Positions 26,085-33,845 of a stretch of DNA of 54,217 nt are shown here, in pieces (within the stretch, counting starts at the first letter, position 1; every line of letters starts with the position of its first letter). Location of the stretch: NCBI GenBank assembly GCA_943330755.2, contig CALQIY020000002.1:1-54217 (forward strand). Reading direction: 5' to 3'. Under the pieces are notes generated by a model. That model was not told the DNA's origin and made no database searches. It saw only the letters and a list, made by a program, of their open reading frames with translations. The position numbers were made by a program, and so were the translations under genes. Source of the DNA: Opitutus sp. GAS368 (GTDB lineage Bacteria > Verrucomicrobiota > Verrucomicrobiia > Opitutales > UBA953).

Positions 26085-26986
26085 GAGAAATAGCCGATGG
26101 CTTCGAGTTCGCCGAGCATCGCTTGGATGCCGGCGGCGTCGGGGTTGGCGTTCGGTAGCCGAGCTGGGCCGACCGGGACGCCGAGGTGCGTCATCAGGGC
26201 CTTGGCGCAGCCCATGTAGCCGCGTTTGGCGACGATGCGGATGACCTGCATCATGCGGTCCTGCTCCAGCTGGCAGGTGGCGAGGTCGCCCTTGGGGAAG
26301 GCCAGCATCATCCGCTGGAGTGGGCCGGGGACGAAATTGTAGGTGCTGCCGACGCCGCCTTGGGCGCCCATCGCCAGGGATGCGAGGAAGTACTCGTCGA
26401 TGCCCCACGGCAGGTCGTATTTGCCGCCGGCGAGGCGCTTGCCGAGCAGGTAGGTGCCGAGGTCGGGGTTGGAGTATTTGACGCCCGCGAGGTTGGGGAT
26501 GCGCTGGGCGGCGAGCTTCAGGAAGTCGTCGACCGGGAAGTTGATCCCCGTGAGGGGAGGGATGTCGTAGTAGTAGAAGGGCAGTTCCGGGGCGGCCGCG
26601 GCCACCTGGGCGCAACAAGCCACCAGGTCTTCGAGGTTGCGCGGCTTGAAGTAGGAAGGCGCGATCATCGAGATGGCGCTGGCTTGATTGCGTTGGGCCT
26701 GCGCCGCGAGGGTCGCGGCGTCGGCGAGGCAGTTGGCGCCCACGTGGACGACCACCTTGATGCCGCTGGATTTCGCCACGGCGGCCCAGCGGTCACCGAG
26801 GGCGAGGCGTTCGGTGAGTTGCAGGGAAACGCTTTCGCCGGTCGTGCCGCCGATGAAGACGCGGTCGATTTTCCGGGCGAGCAGGTGCTCGGCTTGGCGT
26901 TCGACCACCGCGAGGTTCAGTGAGCCATCGGCGTGGAAGGGCGTGTGGGTGGCGGGACAGAGCCCATGGAACTTGAAGGCGGACAT
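26072..26986 (-). CDS. N-acetylneuraminate lyase / dihydrodipicolinate-synthase-family aldolase
   Basis: Cleaves N-acetylneuraminate to ManNAc and pyruvate through a Schiff base. The 304-residue TIM barrel has IGGTTGESVSLQ (45-56), the catalytic tyrosine in FYYYDIPPLTG (Y140) and the Schiff-base lysine in GVKYSNPD (K170). The YDIPPLTG wording matches lyases rather than DapA, whose motif carries VPGRTG. Position between an MFS permease and a sialidase supports the sialic acid role. The start at 26986 lies 11 bp after the permease stop. It is cytoplasmic and overlaps the sialidase start. Confidence 0.88.
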   Translation of the reverse strand: MSAFKFHGLCPATHTPFHADGSLNLAVVERQAEHLLARKIDRVFIGGTTGESVSLQLTERLALGDRWAAVAKSSGIKVVVHVGANCLADAATLAAQAQRNQASAISMIAPSYFKPRNLEDLVACCAQVAAAAPELPFYYYDIPPLTGINFPVDDFLKLAAQRIPNLAGVKYSNPDLGTYLLGKRLAGGKYDLPWGIDEYFLASLAMGAQGGVGSTYNFVPGPLQRMMLAFPKGDLATCQLEQDRMMQVIRIVAKRGYMGCAKALMTHLGVPVGPARLPNANPDAAGIQAMLGELEAIGYFSWKD

Positions 26987-26997
26987 GAGGAAAGGGT

Positions 26998-28236
26998 TTA
27001 ACGGCGCAAGGCGGCGTTAGGACGGATGCATAAGACGACGCCGACGGACAGTAAAGCAATCGCCGCGAAGGAACCGAAGATCACGTTCAACGGGATGTGG
27101 GCATCGCGCATCACGCCAAAGCCCCAATCCGCCAAGCCGCCGCAACTGATGCTGATCAGGTTCATGAATCCGTAACCGGTGGCCCGGAGCTCCGGCCGGA
27201 CCAGTTGGCAGAGGATGGGCATGTTGTTGCAGTCGAAGAAGCCCCAGCCGAGTCCGAAGAGGATGAGGAAGCAGATCGCCACGAACAACGTGCCTGCGTT
27301 GCCCACGCCGAAGAGGGCGGGCAGGAACAGCAACATGCCCAGCGCGCTGACGAAGATGCGTCCACGTTCCGTCCGGCGCATCCAGCGATCGGCCAGCCAG
27401 CCGCCGATACCGACGCCGACGAGGGAGGCGATCTGGACGTAGAGCACGGCCGATACGCCCGCCTTGCCTTGGCCGAGGCCGAACTGTTCGCGGAGGATGT
27501 CGGGCATCCAGTCCTTCACGACCCAACCCGCGAGGGCCGGCAGGGTGAAGTAGAGGACCAGGAGCAGGAAGCCGCGATTCGTGAGCAGTTCCTGGAAGGC
27601 GCTGAAGAAGCGTGGGGCGGGCTCGGCCGCCTCGGCGCGCGCGGGCGGATTGCGGAGCAGGAAGAACAGCGGAATCGCGTAGAAAATACCGACCGCCCCG
27701 CACCAGGTGAAGGCCGAGCGCCAGCCGATGGCTGGACTGTCCGCCGCGTAGCCCGCGAAGCCACCGAGGATGATGCCGACGTAGATGCCCATTTGGTGGA
27801 ACCCGACGGCGCGTGACCGGGTGGGCCCCAGGTGGAAGTCGGTGATCAGCGCCAGGGCTGCCGGGATGTAGAACGCTTCGCTGATGCCCATGAGGGCGCG
27901 CGCGGCGAGCAATTCGTGGAAGCTGTTGACGTGCCCCATGTACCAAGTCACCGCCGACCAGACGAGGAGGCTGATGCAGATGACGTTGCGACGGTTGAGT
28001 CGATCGGACAGGTATCCGCCCAGCGGGCTGAGGATGGCGTAGACCCACTTGAAGGAACCCAAGACGAGGCCCCAGTTGGCCTTGCTCCCGATGTCCGGGA
28101 TGTCGCCCATCATCGACGACTTCATCGCCGCCAGCATCTGGCGGTCGAGGTAGTTGAGCAGGGCGACCGGCACGAGCAGCGCGACGACCAGCCAAGCGGT
28201 ACGCATCGCGGTGGCGTTGGGGGCTTCGTCCTTCAT
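26998..28236 (-). CDS. MFS permease, probable sialic acid transporter
   Basis: The 412-residue protein has 12 hydrophobic segments. The loop 2-3 motif GGYLSDRLNRRNVI and the GIGGWLADRWMRRTERGR repeat in the second half are MFS hallmarks. Its fold type (ACS/NanT-like, with NYLDRQML in helix 1) fits anion:cation symporters for sugar acids. No TRAP or ABC sialic acid uptake genes are in the window, so this is the likely inner-membrane route (inference from context). The ATG at 28236 overlaps the stop of the upstream kelch gene by 4 bp (ATGA), so they are translationally coupled. Confidence 0.83.
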   Translation of the reverse strand: MKDEAPNATAMRTAWLVVALLVPVALLNYLDRQMLAAMKSSMMGDIPDIGSKANWGLVLGSFKWVYAILSPLGGYLSDRLNRRNVICISLLVWSAVTWYMGHVNSFHELLAARALMGISEAFYIPAALALITDFHLGPTRSRAVGFHQMGIYVGIILGGFAGYAADSPAIGWRSAFTWCGAVGIFYAIPLFFLLRNPPARAEAAEPAPRFFSAFQELLTNRGFLLLVLYFTLPALAGWVVKDWMPDILREQFGLGQGKAGVSAVLYVQIASLVGVGIGGWLADRWMRRTERGRIFVSALGMLLFLPALFGVGNAGTLFVAICFLILFGLGWGFFDCNNMPILCQLVRPELRATGYGFMNLISISCGGLADWGFGVMRDAHIPLNVIFGSFAAIALLSVGVVLCIRPNAALRR

Positions 28237-29288
28237 CGGAGTTTCGCGGGGATGGGCCAGCGCGTGCAGGCGGGCGTGCGTACGCCCGGGCGCGTTTCGC
28301 CGCTGATGGTCACGAGGTCATCGCCCAGCCGCAGCAACGGCGCGGTCGCCACGGGGTGTGGCCATTGGTCGACGACTTGGACTTCCAGGGTTTCCGTGTC
28401 GATGGCCAAGACCTGCGTGCTCTGGCCGGGATGCGTGGCGGGTGGCTTGCCGTAGTGTTTGCCATCATCGCCGCCGACGAAGAAGAGGTGGTGCCCTGCG
28501 GCGACGCCGGGACCTGCACACGCGGCGAGCGGGGTCGGCAACGCATGGAATTTGGTGCCCTGACCGCTTGGCTTGTTGTAGACGAGCGTATCGCGGTAGT
28601 CGCGGAGCGGCTTCCCCTGGTCGGCGCTGAGCGCGCAGCCCCCGGCCCAGAGGGCGGCCCCATTTTCATCGGCGCCGACCAGCGGTAAGATGCGGGCGAA
28701 ATCCTCCTTGTCATCGGTCGACTTCCAACCGTCGGCGGGTCGGGCCAAATCCAGCACGGTCATCGTCGCGAGCGCGGCGGTGGCGGTTGGTTGCGCCGTG
28801 CCGCCGCTGACGATCAAGCGCGACCCGACGGTGAAGCAGCCGGCGTAGGCGCGGGGCTCGGCGAGTTTTGCTTCCAGCGGGATGCATTTTCCGTCGGCCG
28901 TCACCACGAGCACCGCCGAGAGATGGCCCTCGGCGTTGCAGCCGCCGGCGATGACGAGGCCGTCGCGCGCAGGCGTCGCGGCAAATGCCGCGTAGGCCGT
29001 GGGCGTGGGGAGTTGTCCGACCAGCCGCCAGGCCCACTTGCCCGCCGTTTTCTTCAGCAGGAAGACCTCCGTGTAGAAAACTTTCGTGCCACCATCCCAA
29101 GGCATCTTGCCCGGGAAGTTGCTGCCGCCGGCGGCGAGGATGACCTCTTGACCATCGGTATCCTTCAGCACGGCGGCCATCATGCCCGCGCGTCCCAGCG
29201 GATCGGGAATATCCGGCAACGGCTCGGCCGCCACGCAGCGGAGGGCCAGGCAGAGCAGGGTGAAGATGCGGAGGGCGGACAGGGGCAT
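28233..29288 (-). CDS. Secreted kelch-repeat protein, N-acetylneuraminate epimerase (NanM-like)
   Basis: NanM interconverts alpha- and beta-sialic acid in the periplasm before uptake. The 351-residue protein has a signal peptide (MPLSALRIFTLLCLALRCVA). Kelch blades with double glycine are visible: LAAGGSNFPGKMPWDGGTKVF, VIAGGCNAEG, IVSGGTAQPT, LWAGGCALSA and FFVGGDDGKHY. The arrangement follows the NanM/YjhT family. A 20-bp palindrome lies 4 bp upstream of its start codon, a candidate operator. It overlaps the permease gene by 4 bp. Its only other homologue in the window is the next gene upstream, which lacks a signal peptide. Confidence 0.83.
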   Translation of the reverse strand: MPLSALRIFTLLCLALRCVAAEPLPDIPDPLGRAGMMAAVLKDTDGQEVILAAGGSNFPGKMPWDGGTKVFYTEVFLLKKTAGKWAWRLVGQLPTPTAYAAFAATPARDGLVIAGGCNAEGHLSAVLVVTADGKCIPLEAKLAEPRAYAGCFTVGSRLIVSGGTAQPTATAALATMTVLDLARPADGWKSTDDKEDFARILPLVGADENGAALWAGGCALSADQGKPLRDYRDTLVYNKPSGQGTKFHALPTPLAACAGPGVAAGHHLFFVGGDDGKHYGKPPATHPGQSTQVLAIDTETLEVQVVDQWPHPVATAPLLRLGDDLVTISGETRPGVRTPACTRWPIPAKLR

Positions 29289-29292
29289 GTCG

Positions 29293-29312
29293 GGGTATCT
29301 ACTTAGATACCC
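29293..29312 (-). promoter_or_regulatory. Palindromic operator candidate in the nan operon
   Basis: GGGTATCTA (29293-29301) and TAGATACCC (29304-29312) are perfect inverted repeats around a 2-bp centre. The palindrome stands alone in the window as far as I can see. It sits between the second kelch gene and the first, four bases from the start codon at 29288, which is too close for a terminator to make sense. Its minus strand includes TATCTA, close to a -10 box, so a repressor bound here would block transcription. The regulator gene is not in the window. Confidence 0.55.
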
Positions 29313-29340
29313 TCCGGCCGGACGCCTGCCAGCCTAAGCG

Positions 29341-30315
29341 TTATTCTTCGCGGCCTAACCAACCTTCGGAGGAACGCATGCAGGGACGGATCTCGCCGTT
29401 TACGACCGCAATCCCTCCATTCCACTTCGCGCAGCCTGTCGTGAGCAACGCCGCGGGGGCTTCGCCGGCTTCTTGCCAAGCATCGAGCGTCTTGTCGTAC
29501 GACAGGATCTTCTTCGAGAAACCCGGGTGCTTCGCGGCTTCAACCTTGCCGGCCAAGCTGCCGTCGTCTCCGCCGATGAGCAGCGCTTGGTCGCCGATAA
29601 ATGGGCAAGGCGTCGGCGCGGCGGCGATGGGGCGCGGTAGCGGCGCGAGGCGGCGCCATTCCTTGCCCAGCGTGAAGGCATGGCAATCGGACAAATACTC
29701 GCGCTCGGCGCCCTTGGCCCCAGCGGTCAAGGCGACGCCACCGAACAGGAAGAAGGTATCCTTCGTGCCGGCGGCTTGCGCGAGCATGCGACCCGAGCCC
29801 GCCCAGAGCGGTAGCTCTTTCCAGCCGCCGGTGAGGTTGGCGAGGTCGATGGCATAGGCCGTCGAGGACGCGGCGGTTGCATCGGGCCGCTCGGTGCCGC
29901 CGGCGACGATGACTTTGCTGCCGACGAGCGCACCGGCCGCATAAGCGAGCGGGCGCGGGAGGAAGGGGAATGGCCGCACCTTGAGTTCGCCTTCCTCGAT
30001 GCTGAGGACGTAGCAATCTTGATAGTGGCGCTCGGCGTTGGCGCCGCCGATCGTCAGCAAACCTTGGCGAATGGAAATGCCGACGCCATAGCCGATCGGG
30101 CGAGGCAGCTTGCCCGCCGCGGTCCACTTGCGGTTGCGCGGGCCAATCGTGTAGACGGTGTCGTGCCAAACCTTGGCGCCGCCTTCCCAGGCGGGCTTGG
30201 CCGGAAAGTTGGAACCGCCGGCCATGAGCAGGAGGTCGCCCGACGTGCCGAGGAAGGCGCCGCCGACGCCAGGGGCGTTGGGAGATTCAGGAATTCGGGA
30301 CCAGCGCATCGACAT
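29341..30315 (-). CDS. Second NanM-like kelch protein, no signal peptide
   Basis: Using ATG 30315 the protein has 324 residues and starts MSMRWSRIPESPNAPGVGG. Blade motifs parallel the neighbour: LMAGGSNFPAKPAWEGGAKVW, TIGGANAERH, IVAGGTERPD and LIGGDDGSLAGKVE. Neither this start nor the upstream ATGs at 30384 and 30378 gives a convincing signal peptide, so the protein is predicted cytoplasmic, unlike NanM. It could handle sialic acid after uptake, act on another cyclic acid sugar, or have a misread start. It lies 52 bp upstream of the secreted NanM-like gene on the same strand. Confidence 0.75.
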   Translation of the reverse strand: MSMRWSRIPESPNAPGVGGAFLGTSGDLLLMAGGSNFPAKPAWEGGAKVWHDTVYTIGPRNRKWTAAGKLPRPIGYGVGISIRQGLLTIGGANAERHYQDCYVLSIEEGELKVRPFPFLPRPLAYAAGALVGSKVIVAGGTERPDATAASSTAYAIDLANLTGGWKELPLWAGSGRMLAQAAGTKDTFFLFGGVALTAGAKGAEREYLSDCHAFTLGKEWRRLAPLPRPIAAAPTPCPFIGDQALLIGGDDGSLAGKVEAAKHPGFSKKILSYDKTLDAWQEAGEAPAALLTTGCAKWNGGIAVVNGEIRPCMRSSEGWLGREE

Positions 30316-30390
30316 CACGACATAAGCAAGACAGCCCCTCGCCCCCTGTCCAGAGATTAGCCAACGGACACCCGCCATATACATGGATAA

Positions 30391-30414
30391 TCCTAGGGTT
30401 TTCGGTCGCTAGGA
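30391..30414. repeat. Short inverted repeat upstream of the second kelch gene
   Basis: TCCTAG (30391-30396) and CTAGGA (30409-30414) are separated by 12 bp. This is the only symmetric element I see in the gap between the kelch gene and tRNA-Asn, and could be a regulator site. Weak evidence. Confidence 0.25.
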
Positions 30415-30500
30415 GCCTTTGGCTTGGTGTGCCGAATCCTCCGATGGGTTTTGTTTGACAGCCTTGCCCGATTATTGCCTTCATTCAGGTCCTTTCGCAC

Positions 30501-30575
<75 letters not shown>

Positions 30576-30592
30576 GAAAGGGCCTTTTGCGC

Positions 30593-30617
30593 AAACCGAC
30601 CCTCCCGCGGTCGGTTT
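30593..30617 (+). terminator. Hairpin after tRNA-Asn, possible terminator
   Basis: AAACCGACC (30593-30601) pairs with GGTCGGTTT (30609-30617), loop CTCCCGC. The T-run is only the TTT inside the arm and a TTTC a little later. Confidence 0.55.
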
Positions 30618-30674
30618 GACTGCTTTCACCTTCTCCTTGACCACGGGGGCGGTTGCGGGAGGATGCAAGCCACC

Positions 30675-30794
30675 ATGGGCCAGCAAACCAACAAAGTTAT
30701 CAAGCGTCGTCGTCTCCGTGCTTACCTCGAGCGCAAGAAGGAGCGGATCAAGGCCGCCCGCGCCGCCGCCAGCAAGAAGAAGTCGAAGAAGTGA
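30675..30794 (+). CDS. Small basic protein, 39 residues, unknown
   Basis: The reading frame starts ATG 30675 (MGQQTNKVIKRRRLRAYLER) and ends KKKSKK at TGA 30792; 18 of 39 residues are Lys or Arg. It reads as one helix with an Arg/Lys face and a disordered basic tail. An in-frame ATG at 30663, directly after GCGGGAGG, would add four residues. I do not recognise a named family. The composition suggests an RNA- or ribosome-associated protein (inference). A GTG four bases before its end opens the lipoprotein gene, so the two are coupled (GTGA). It is too short for standard gene calling thresholds. Confidence 0.65.
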   Translation: MGQQTNKVIKRRRLRAYLERKKERIKAARAAASKKKSKK

Positions 30795-31306
30795 AGCGAC
30801 CGGGTGGCATGGCCTGTTGGCAGGCCGCGCTCATCGCGCTGGCCTTGACCGCCTGCGACTCCCCGCCTCCTTCCGCCGTCGAGCTTCCCGGTGTGGCGTA
30901 TGTCCACCCGAAGCGGCGCTCGGAAGCCGATGTGGCCCGTGCCTCCGAGGCGTTCTACGCCAAGGAGACGCATGGTCAGGACGTGGTTTTTCGGTCGGTG
31001 GAACACGAGCAGGCCGGCTATTACTTTTACACGAAGTTCGCTTTCGAGCCGCCGGTCGATGCCCGCGTCGTCCTCGAGGTGGTCCGGACGGAAGCCACCG
31101 CGCCTGAACGGTACGTTTTCTCGACGAAGGTGCGACCGCAGTTTCCGGTTGGTGAATACGTCATCGGCCTGACGGGTAAGGACGCGGGTGATGCCAAGTG
31201 GGTGCCGATTGCTTGGCGCCTTTCCGTCGTCGACGCCCAAGGCAAGGTCTTGGCCTCGACGCATAGTTTCCTCTGGGGTTCGCCCACGGATCTCGGCCAG
31301 AAGTAA
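30791..31306 (+). CDS. Predicted lipoprotein, unknown function
   Basis: The 171-residue product from GTG 30791 has a signal sequence ending in lipobox LTAC (residues 19-22), so Cys22 should be lipidated and the protein anchored to a membrane. The mature part reads as a beta-sandwich with phrases such as QAGYYFYTKFAFEPPVDARVVLEVVRTE and FPVGEYVIGLTGKDAGDAKW, typical of proteins that compare added properties, but no domain is recognised. It overlaps the small basic protein by 4 bp, and the OGG1 gene begins three bases after its stop, so all three are likely one transcript. ATG 30809 is an alternative start. Confidence 0.68.
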   Translation: MKRPGGMACWQAALIALALTACDSPPPSAVELPGVAYVHPKRRSEADVARASEAFYAKETHGQDVVFRSVEHEQAGYYFYTKFAFEPPVDARVVLEVVRTEATAPERYVFSTKVRPQFPVGEYVIGLTGKDAGDAKWVPIAWRLSVVDAQGKVLASTHSFLWGSPTDLGQK

Positions 31307-31309
31307 GGC

Positions 31310-32251
31310 ATGAAGGCTATCGCTTGGACCGCTTGGCGCCCGTTGGAGCTCGCGGACCCGGTCCCGGCACGGTCTTTGCGCGAGCAGCTCGATGGAGGTC
31401 AGTCCTTTCGCTGGAATGTCGATGAAGCCGGCGAGTGGACGGGGGTCTTTGGTCGCACCATCGCGGGAGTGCGTCATGGTTTGGACGGCCTCGAGTGGCG
31501 CGGCGTCGTCGGCGTGCCGACCACGGAGGCAGCCGTGCGGTCTTACCTGGACGCCCCGGGCGAGCAGGCCAGCCTCGTGGCGGCGTTGCCGTGGCGCTCC
31601 GATGCGGTGCTGCGCGCGGCCATCGCCGCCAATCCAGGGTTGCGCATTTTGCGCCAAGATCCCCATGAGGCCCTCATCGGATTTCTCTGCAGTTCCAACA
31701 AGCGCATCCTGCAGATCCGCCAGATGGTCGCGCAGTTGGCGACGACCCTCGGCGACCCGTTGGGCGGCGGTTTCCATGCTTTGCCGACGTGGCCGCAGCT
31801 GGCCGCCGCGACGGATGGCCAGCTGAAGGCCTGCGCGCTCGGTTATCGGGCGGCCTTCTTGCGCGGCACGGCCCAGCGGTTGCAGGCTCGCCCGCGTTGG
31901 GCCGAGGAATTCCAGGCCCTATCGACGGGCGACCTGTTGCTCGAACTGCAGCGCTTACCCGGCGTTGGCCCAAAGGTCGCCGCGTGCGTGGCGCTCTTCG
32001 GGTTTGGACGGTTGGAAAGTTTTCCGGTCGATACTTGGGTCGTCCAGGCGCTGGCCGGGGCTTATGGGTTCCGCGGTTGGGCCCCGGCGCGGTTGGAGGA
32101 GTTTGGCCGCGCGCATTTTGGTCCGGCGGCGGGCCTCGCCCAGCAATACCTTTTCGCCGCGGCCCGCGCCGGCGTCTTGCTCCAGCCGTACGCCTTGCCG
32201 GCGATCGCGGTCAAGCCCCGCCCCAAGTCGCGCGGACGAGCTCGGCGGTAA
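31310..32251 (+). CDS. 8-oxoguanine DNA glycosylase / AP lyase, OGG1 type
   Basis: Removes oxidised guanine from DNA and nicks the abasic site. The 313-residue protein has an N-terminal TBP-like domain with GGQSFRW (29-35), then FLCSSNKRILQIRQMV (125-140), then the helix-hairpin-helix LPGVGPKVAACVALFGFGRLESFPVDTWV. K222 and D241 correspond to the catalytic Lys249 and Asp268 of human OGG1, with the same spacing of 19. The start MKAIAWTAWRPLEL gives normal length. This OGG1-type enzyme is eukaryote-like and differs from MutM. Its last 41 bp overlap the end of the convergent ABC ATPase gene. Confidence 0.87.
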   Translation: MKAIAWTAWRPLELADPVPARSLREQLDGGQSFRWNVDEAGEWTGVFGRTIAGVRHGLDGLEWRGVVGVPTTEAAVRSYLDAPGEQASLVAALPWRSDAVLRAAIAANPGLRILRQDPHEALIGFLCSSNKRILQIRQMVAQLATTLGDPLGGGFHALPTWPQLAAATDGQLKACALGYRAAFLRGTAQRLQARPRWAEEFQALSTGDLLLELQRLPGVGPKVAACVALFGFGRLESFPVDTWVVQALAGAYGFRGWAPARLEEFGRAHFGPAAGLAQQYLFAAARAGVLLQPYALPAIAVKPRPKSRGRARR

Positions 32252-32906
32252 GCGCCGTGTCGGGCGGGCCCGCCGCGACGAGGCGGCCTTCGCTCAGCAC
32301 GAGGACGCGATCGCAGGTGCGGGCCCAAGCGAGGTCATGGGTGGCGACGAGCACCGCGGCACCGGCTTGGGCGTTGGCGCGGACCGCGCGCGCGACGAGT
32401 TCCGCGCGGCAGAGATCCAACGCGGTCGTCGGTTCATCCAGGAGCAAGACTTTGCCGTAGGCATCGCCGAGCGCGCTGAAGGTCAGGCACAGGTGGGCGA
32501 GCTTGCGTTCCCCGCCGGAAAGTTCCGAAAGCCGCCGCGCCTCCAACGCGCCCAGTCCGAACCGCGCGCGCCAGTGATGGAAGGCTTCGGGGGAAGCGGC
32601 GAGCGACCCGAGCTCCGCCAGGGTGTAGTCCCAGGCGGACGTTGGGTGTTGCGGGGCGTAGGCGCGCAGGGTCGCCAGTGTGGCGGGGGCGGTCTGCCGT
32701 GGGTCGATGCCGCCGAGGGCGAGGTCCCCGGTCGCTTCCGGTAAGAGGCCCGCACAGGCACGAAGCAACGTCGTCTTACCGGCTCCATTGGCGCCGACGA
32801 CGGCGACGACTTCACCCGCGGAGGCCGCGAGCGCGATCCCATCGAGCACCGTGCGGTCGGCTAAATCCACCGACAGGCGGAGCGCTGTGAGCAGGACTTC
32901 ACGCAT
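32211..32906 (-). CDS. ABC transporter ATPase of FecE/BtuD type
   Basis: The 231-residue protein energises an iron-siderophore, haem or cobalamin importer. Motifs are Walker A VGANGAGKTTLLRA, Q-loop APQHPTS, signature LSGGERKLAH, Walker B VLLLDEPTTALD, and the H-loop in LVATHDLAWARTCDRV. I start it at ATG 32906, which gives an 8-bp overlap with the permease stop; a TTG at 32921 is the alternative. It follows the FecCD-type permease in the same transcript. No periplasmic binding protein or TonB receptor is present nearby, so the substrate cannot be assigned. Confidence 0.85.
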   Translation of the reverse strand: MREVLLTALRLSVDLADRTVLDGIALAASAGEVVAVVGANGAGKTTLLRACAGLLPEATGDLALGGIDPRQTAPATLATLRAYAPQHPTSAWDYTLAELGSLAASPEAFHHWRARFGLGALEARRLSELSGGERKLAHLCLTFSALGDAYGKVLLLDEPTTALDLCRAELVARAVRANAQAGAAVLVATHDLAWARTCDRVLVLSEGRLVAAGPPDTALTAELVRATWGGA

Positions 32907-33843
32907 GGCGACGGGCGGCAATCCAGACGAAGGCGGGAGCGCCGAGTAGTGCGGTCATTGCCGCAGCGGAGACGGGCGTCTGCGTCCACAGGGAGCGGCC
33001 TAAGGTGTCCGCCAACAGGAGTAGCCCTGCCCCGAGCACGCCGGCGAGCGGAAGCATGGCCCGATGCCGCGGTCCCACGAGCGCCCGCGCGAGGTGTGGC
33101 GCGAGCAAGCCGATGAAGGCCACTTGTCCGACGAGGCAAACCGCCGCGGCCGCCGCCAGGGCGGTGAGCAAGACGCCCGTGCGGCGCGTTTGCGCGACGT
33201 CGGTGCCGAGGCAAAAGGCCATATCTTCGCCGAGGGCCATTCGGTCGAGCGCCGAAGCTTGGGTCAGCAAGCAGAGCGCGGCCACCACGCACCCGAGGAT
33301 GGGCAACCCCGCCAGTTCGAGCGTGGCGGCCCCGAGCCAATCTCCGGCGGCGCCGTTGACCAAGATGTCGCGCGCTTCCGGAAAGCGGGCCGCGATGAGC
33401 AAAGTCCCCGCCGCCGTGAAAGCATTCAGTCCCAGTCCCGTGAGCAGGAGTTTCGAGGTCGACCGACCGCGCCCAAGCCAAACCAAGGCGGCCGACGTCG
33501 CCAAGGCTCCCGCGAAGGCCGCGGTGGGCAGGGCCCAGCGATGTTGCCAGGTGAATTCGGTGGCCCCGGCCAAGAGCAGCGCGATGCCGAGGAGCGCCCC
33601 GCCGAAGACGCCCGTCAGCCCCGGGTCCGCCAAGGGATTGCGGAAGACGCCTTGCTGGTTGGCCCCACCGAGTCCGAGGGCGAGCCCTGCGGCGAGCGCC
33701 GCCAGCACGCGAGGTAGGCGGAGCATGAGCAGCTCGCCGTTGGTGCCCCAGCCCAAGCCCGCGCCGCCGCAGGCCAGCGCGGCCAAAGCCAATAAGGCCA
33801 AGAGCAACGCCGCGAGGACGAGGGTGCCGACGGGACGCTTCAT
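32899..33843 (-). CDS. FecCD/BtuC-family ABC permease
   Basis: This 314-residue membrane protein has about nine hydrophobic segments and the family signature RNPLADPGLTGVFGGALLG (about 69-87). AFIGLLAPHLARALVGPRHR (about 240) and the loop that contacts the ATPase are also typical. It belongs to importers of siderophore-iron, haem or vitamin B12. ATG 33843 lies two bases after the stop of the AsmA-like gene; a GTG at 33849 would overlap it. It is co-directional with the ATPase, which overlaps its 3' end. The substrate-binding protein is not next to it. Confidence 0.87.
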   Translation of the reverse strand: MKRPVGTLVLAALLLALLALAALACGGAGLGWGTNGELLMLRLPRVLAALAAGLALGLGGANQQGVFRNPLADPGLTGVFGGALLGIALLLAGATEFTWQHRWALPTAAFAGALATSAALVWLGRGRSTSKLLLTGLGLNAFTAAGTLLIAARFPEARDILVNGAAGDWLGAATLELAGLPILGCVVAALCLLTQASALDRMALGEDMAFCLGTDVAQTRRTGVLLTALAAAAAVCLVGQVAFIGLLAPHLARALVGPRHRAMLPLAGVLGAGLLLLADTLGRSLWTQTPVSAAAMTALLGAPAFVWIAARRHA

Positions 33844-33845
33844 CG

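Noticed and set aside
26085-26618. Upstream extension of the sialidase frame into the lyase gene
   Set aside because: The extension is arginine/proline-rich shadow sequence, while the ATG at 26084 gives a clean signal peptide.
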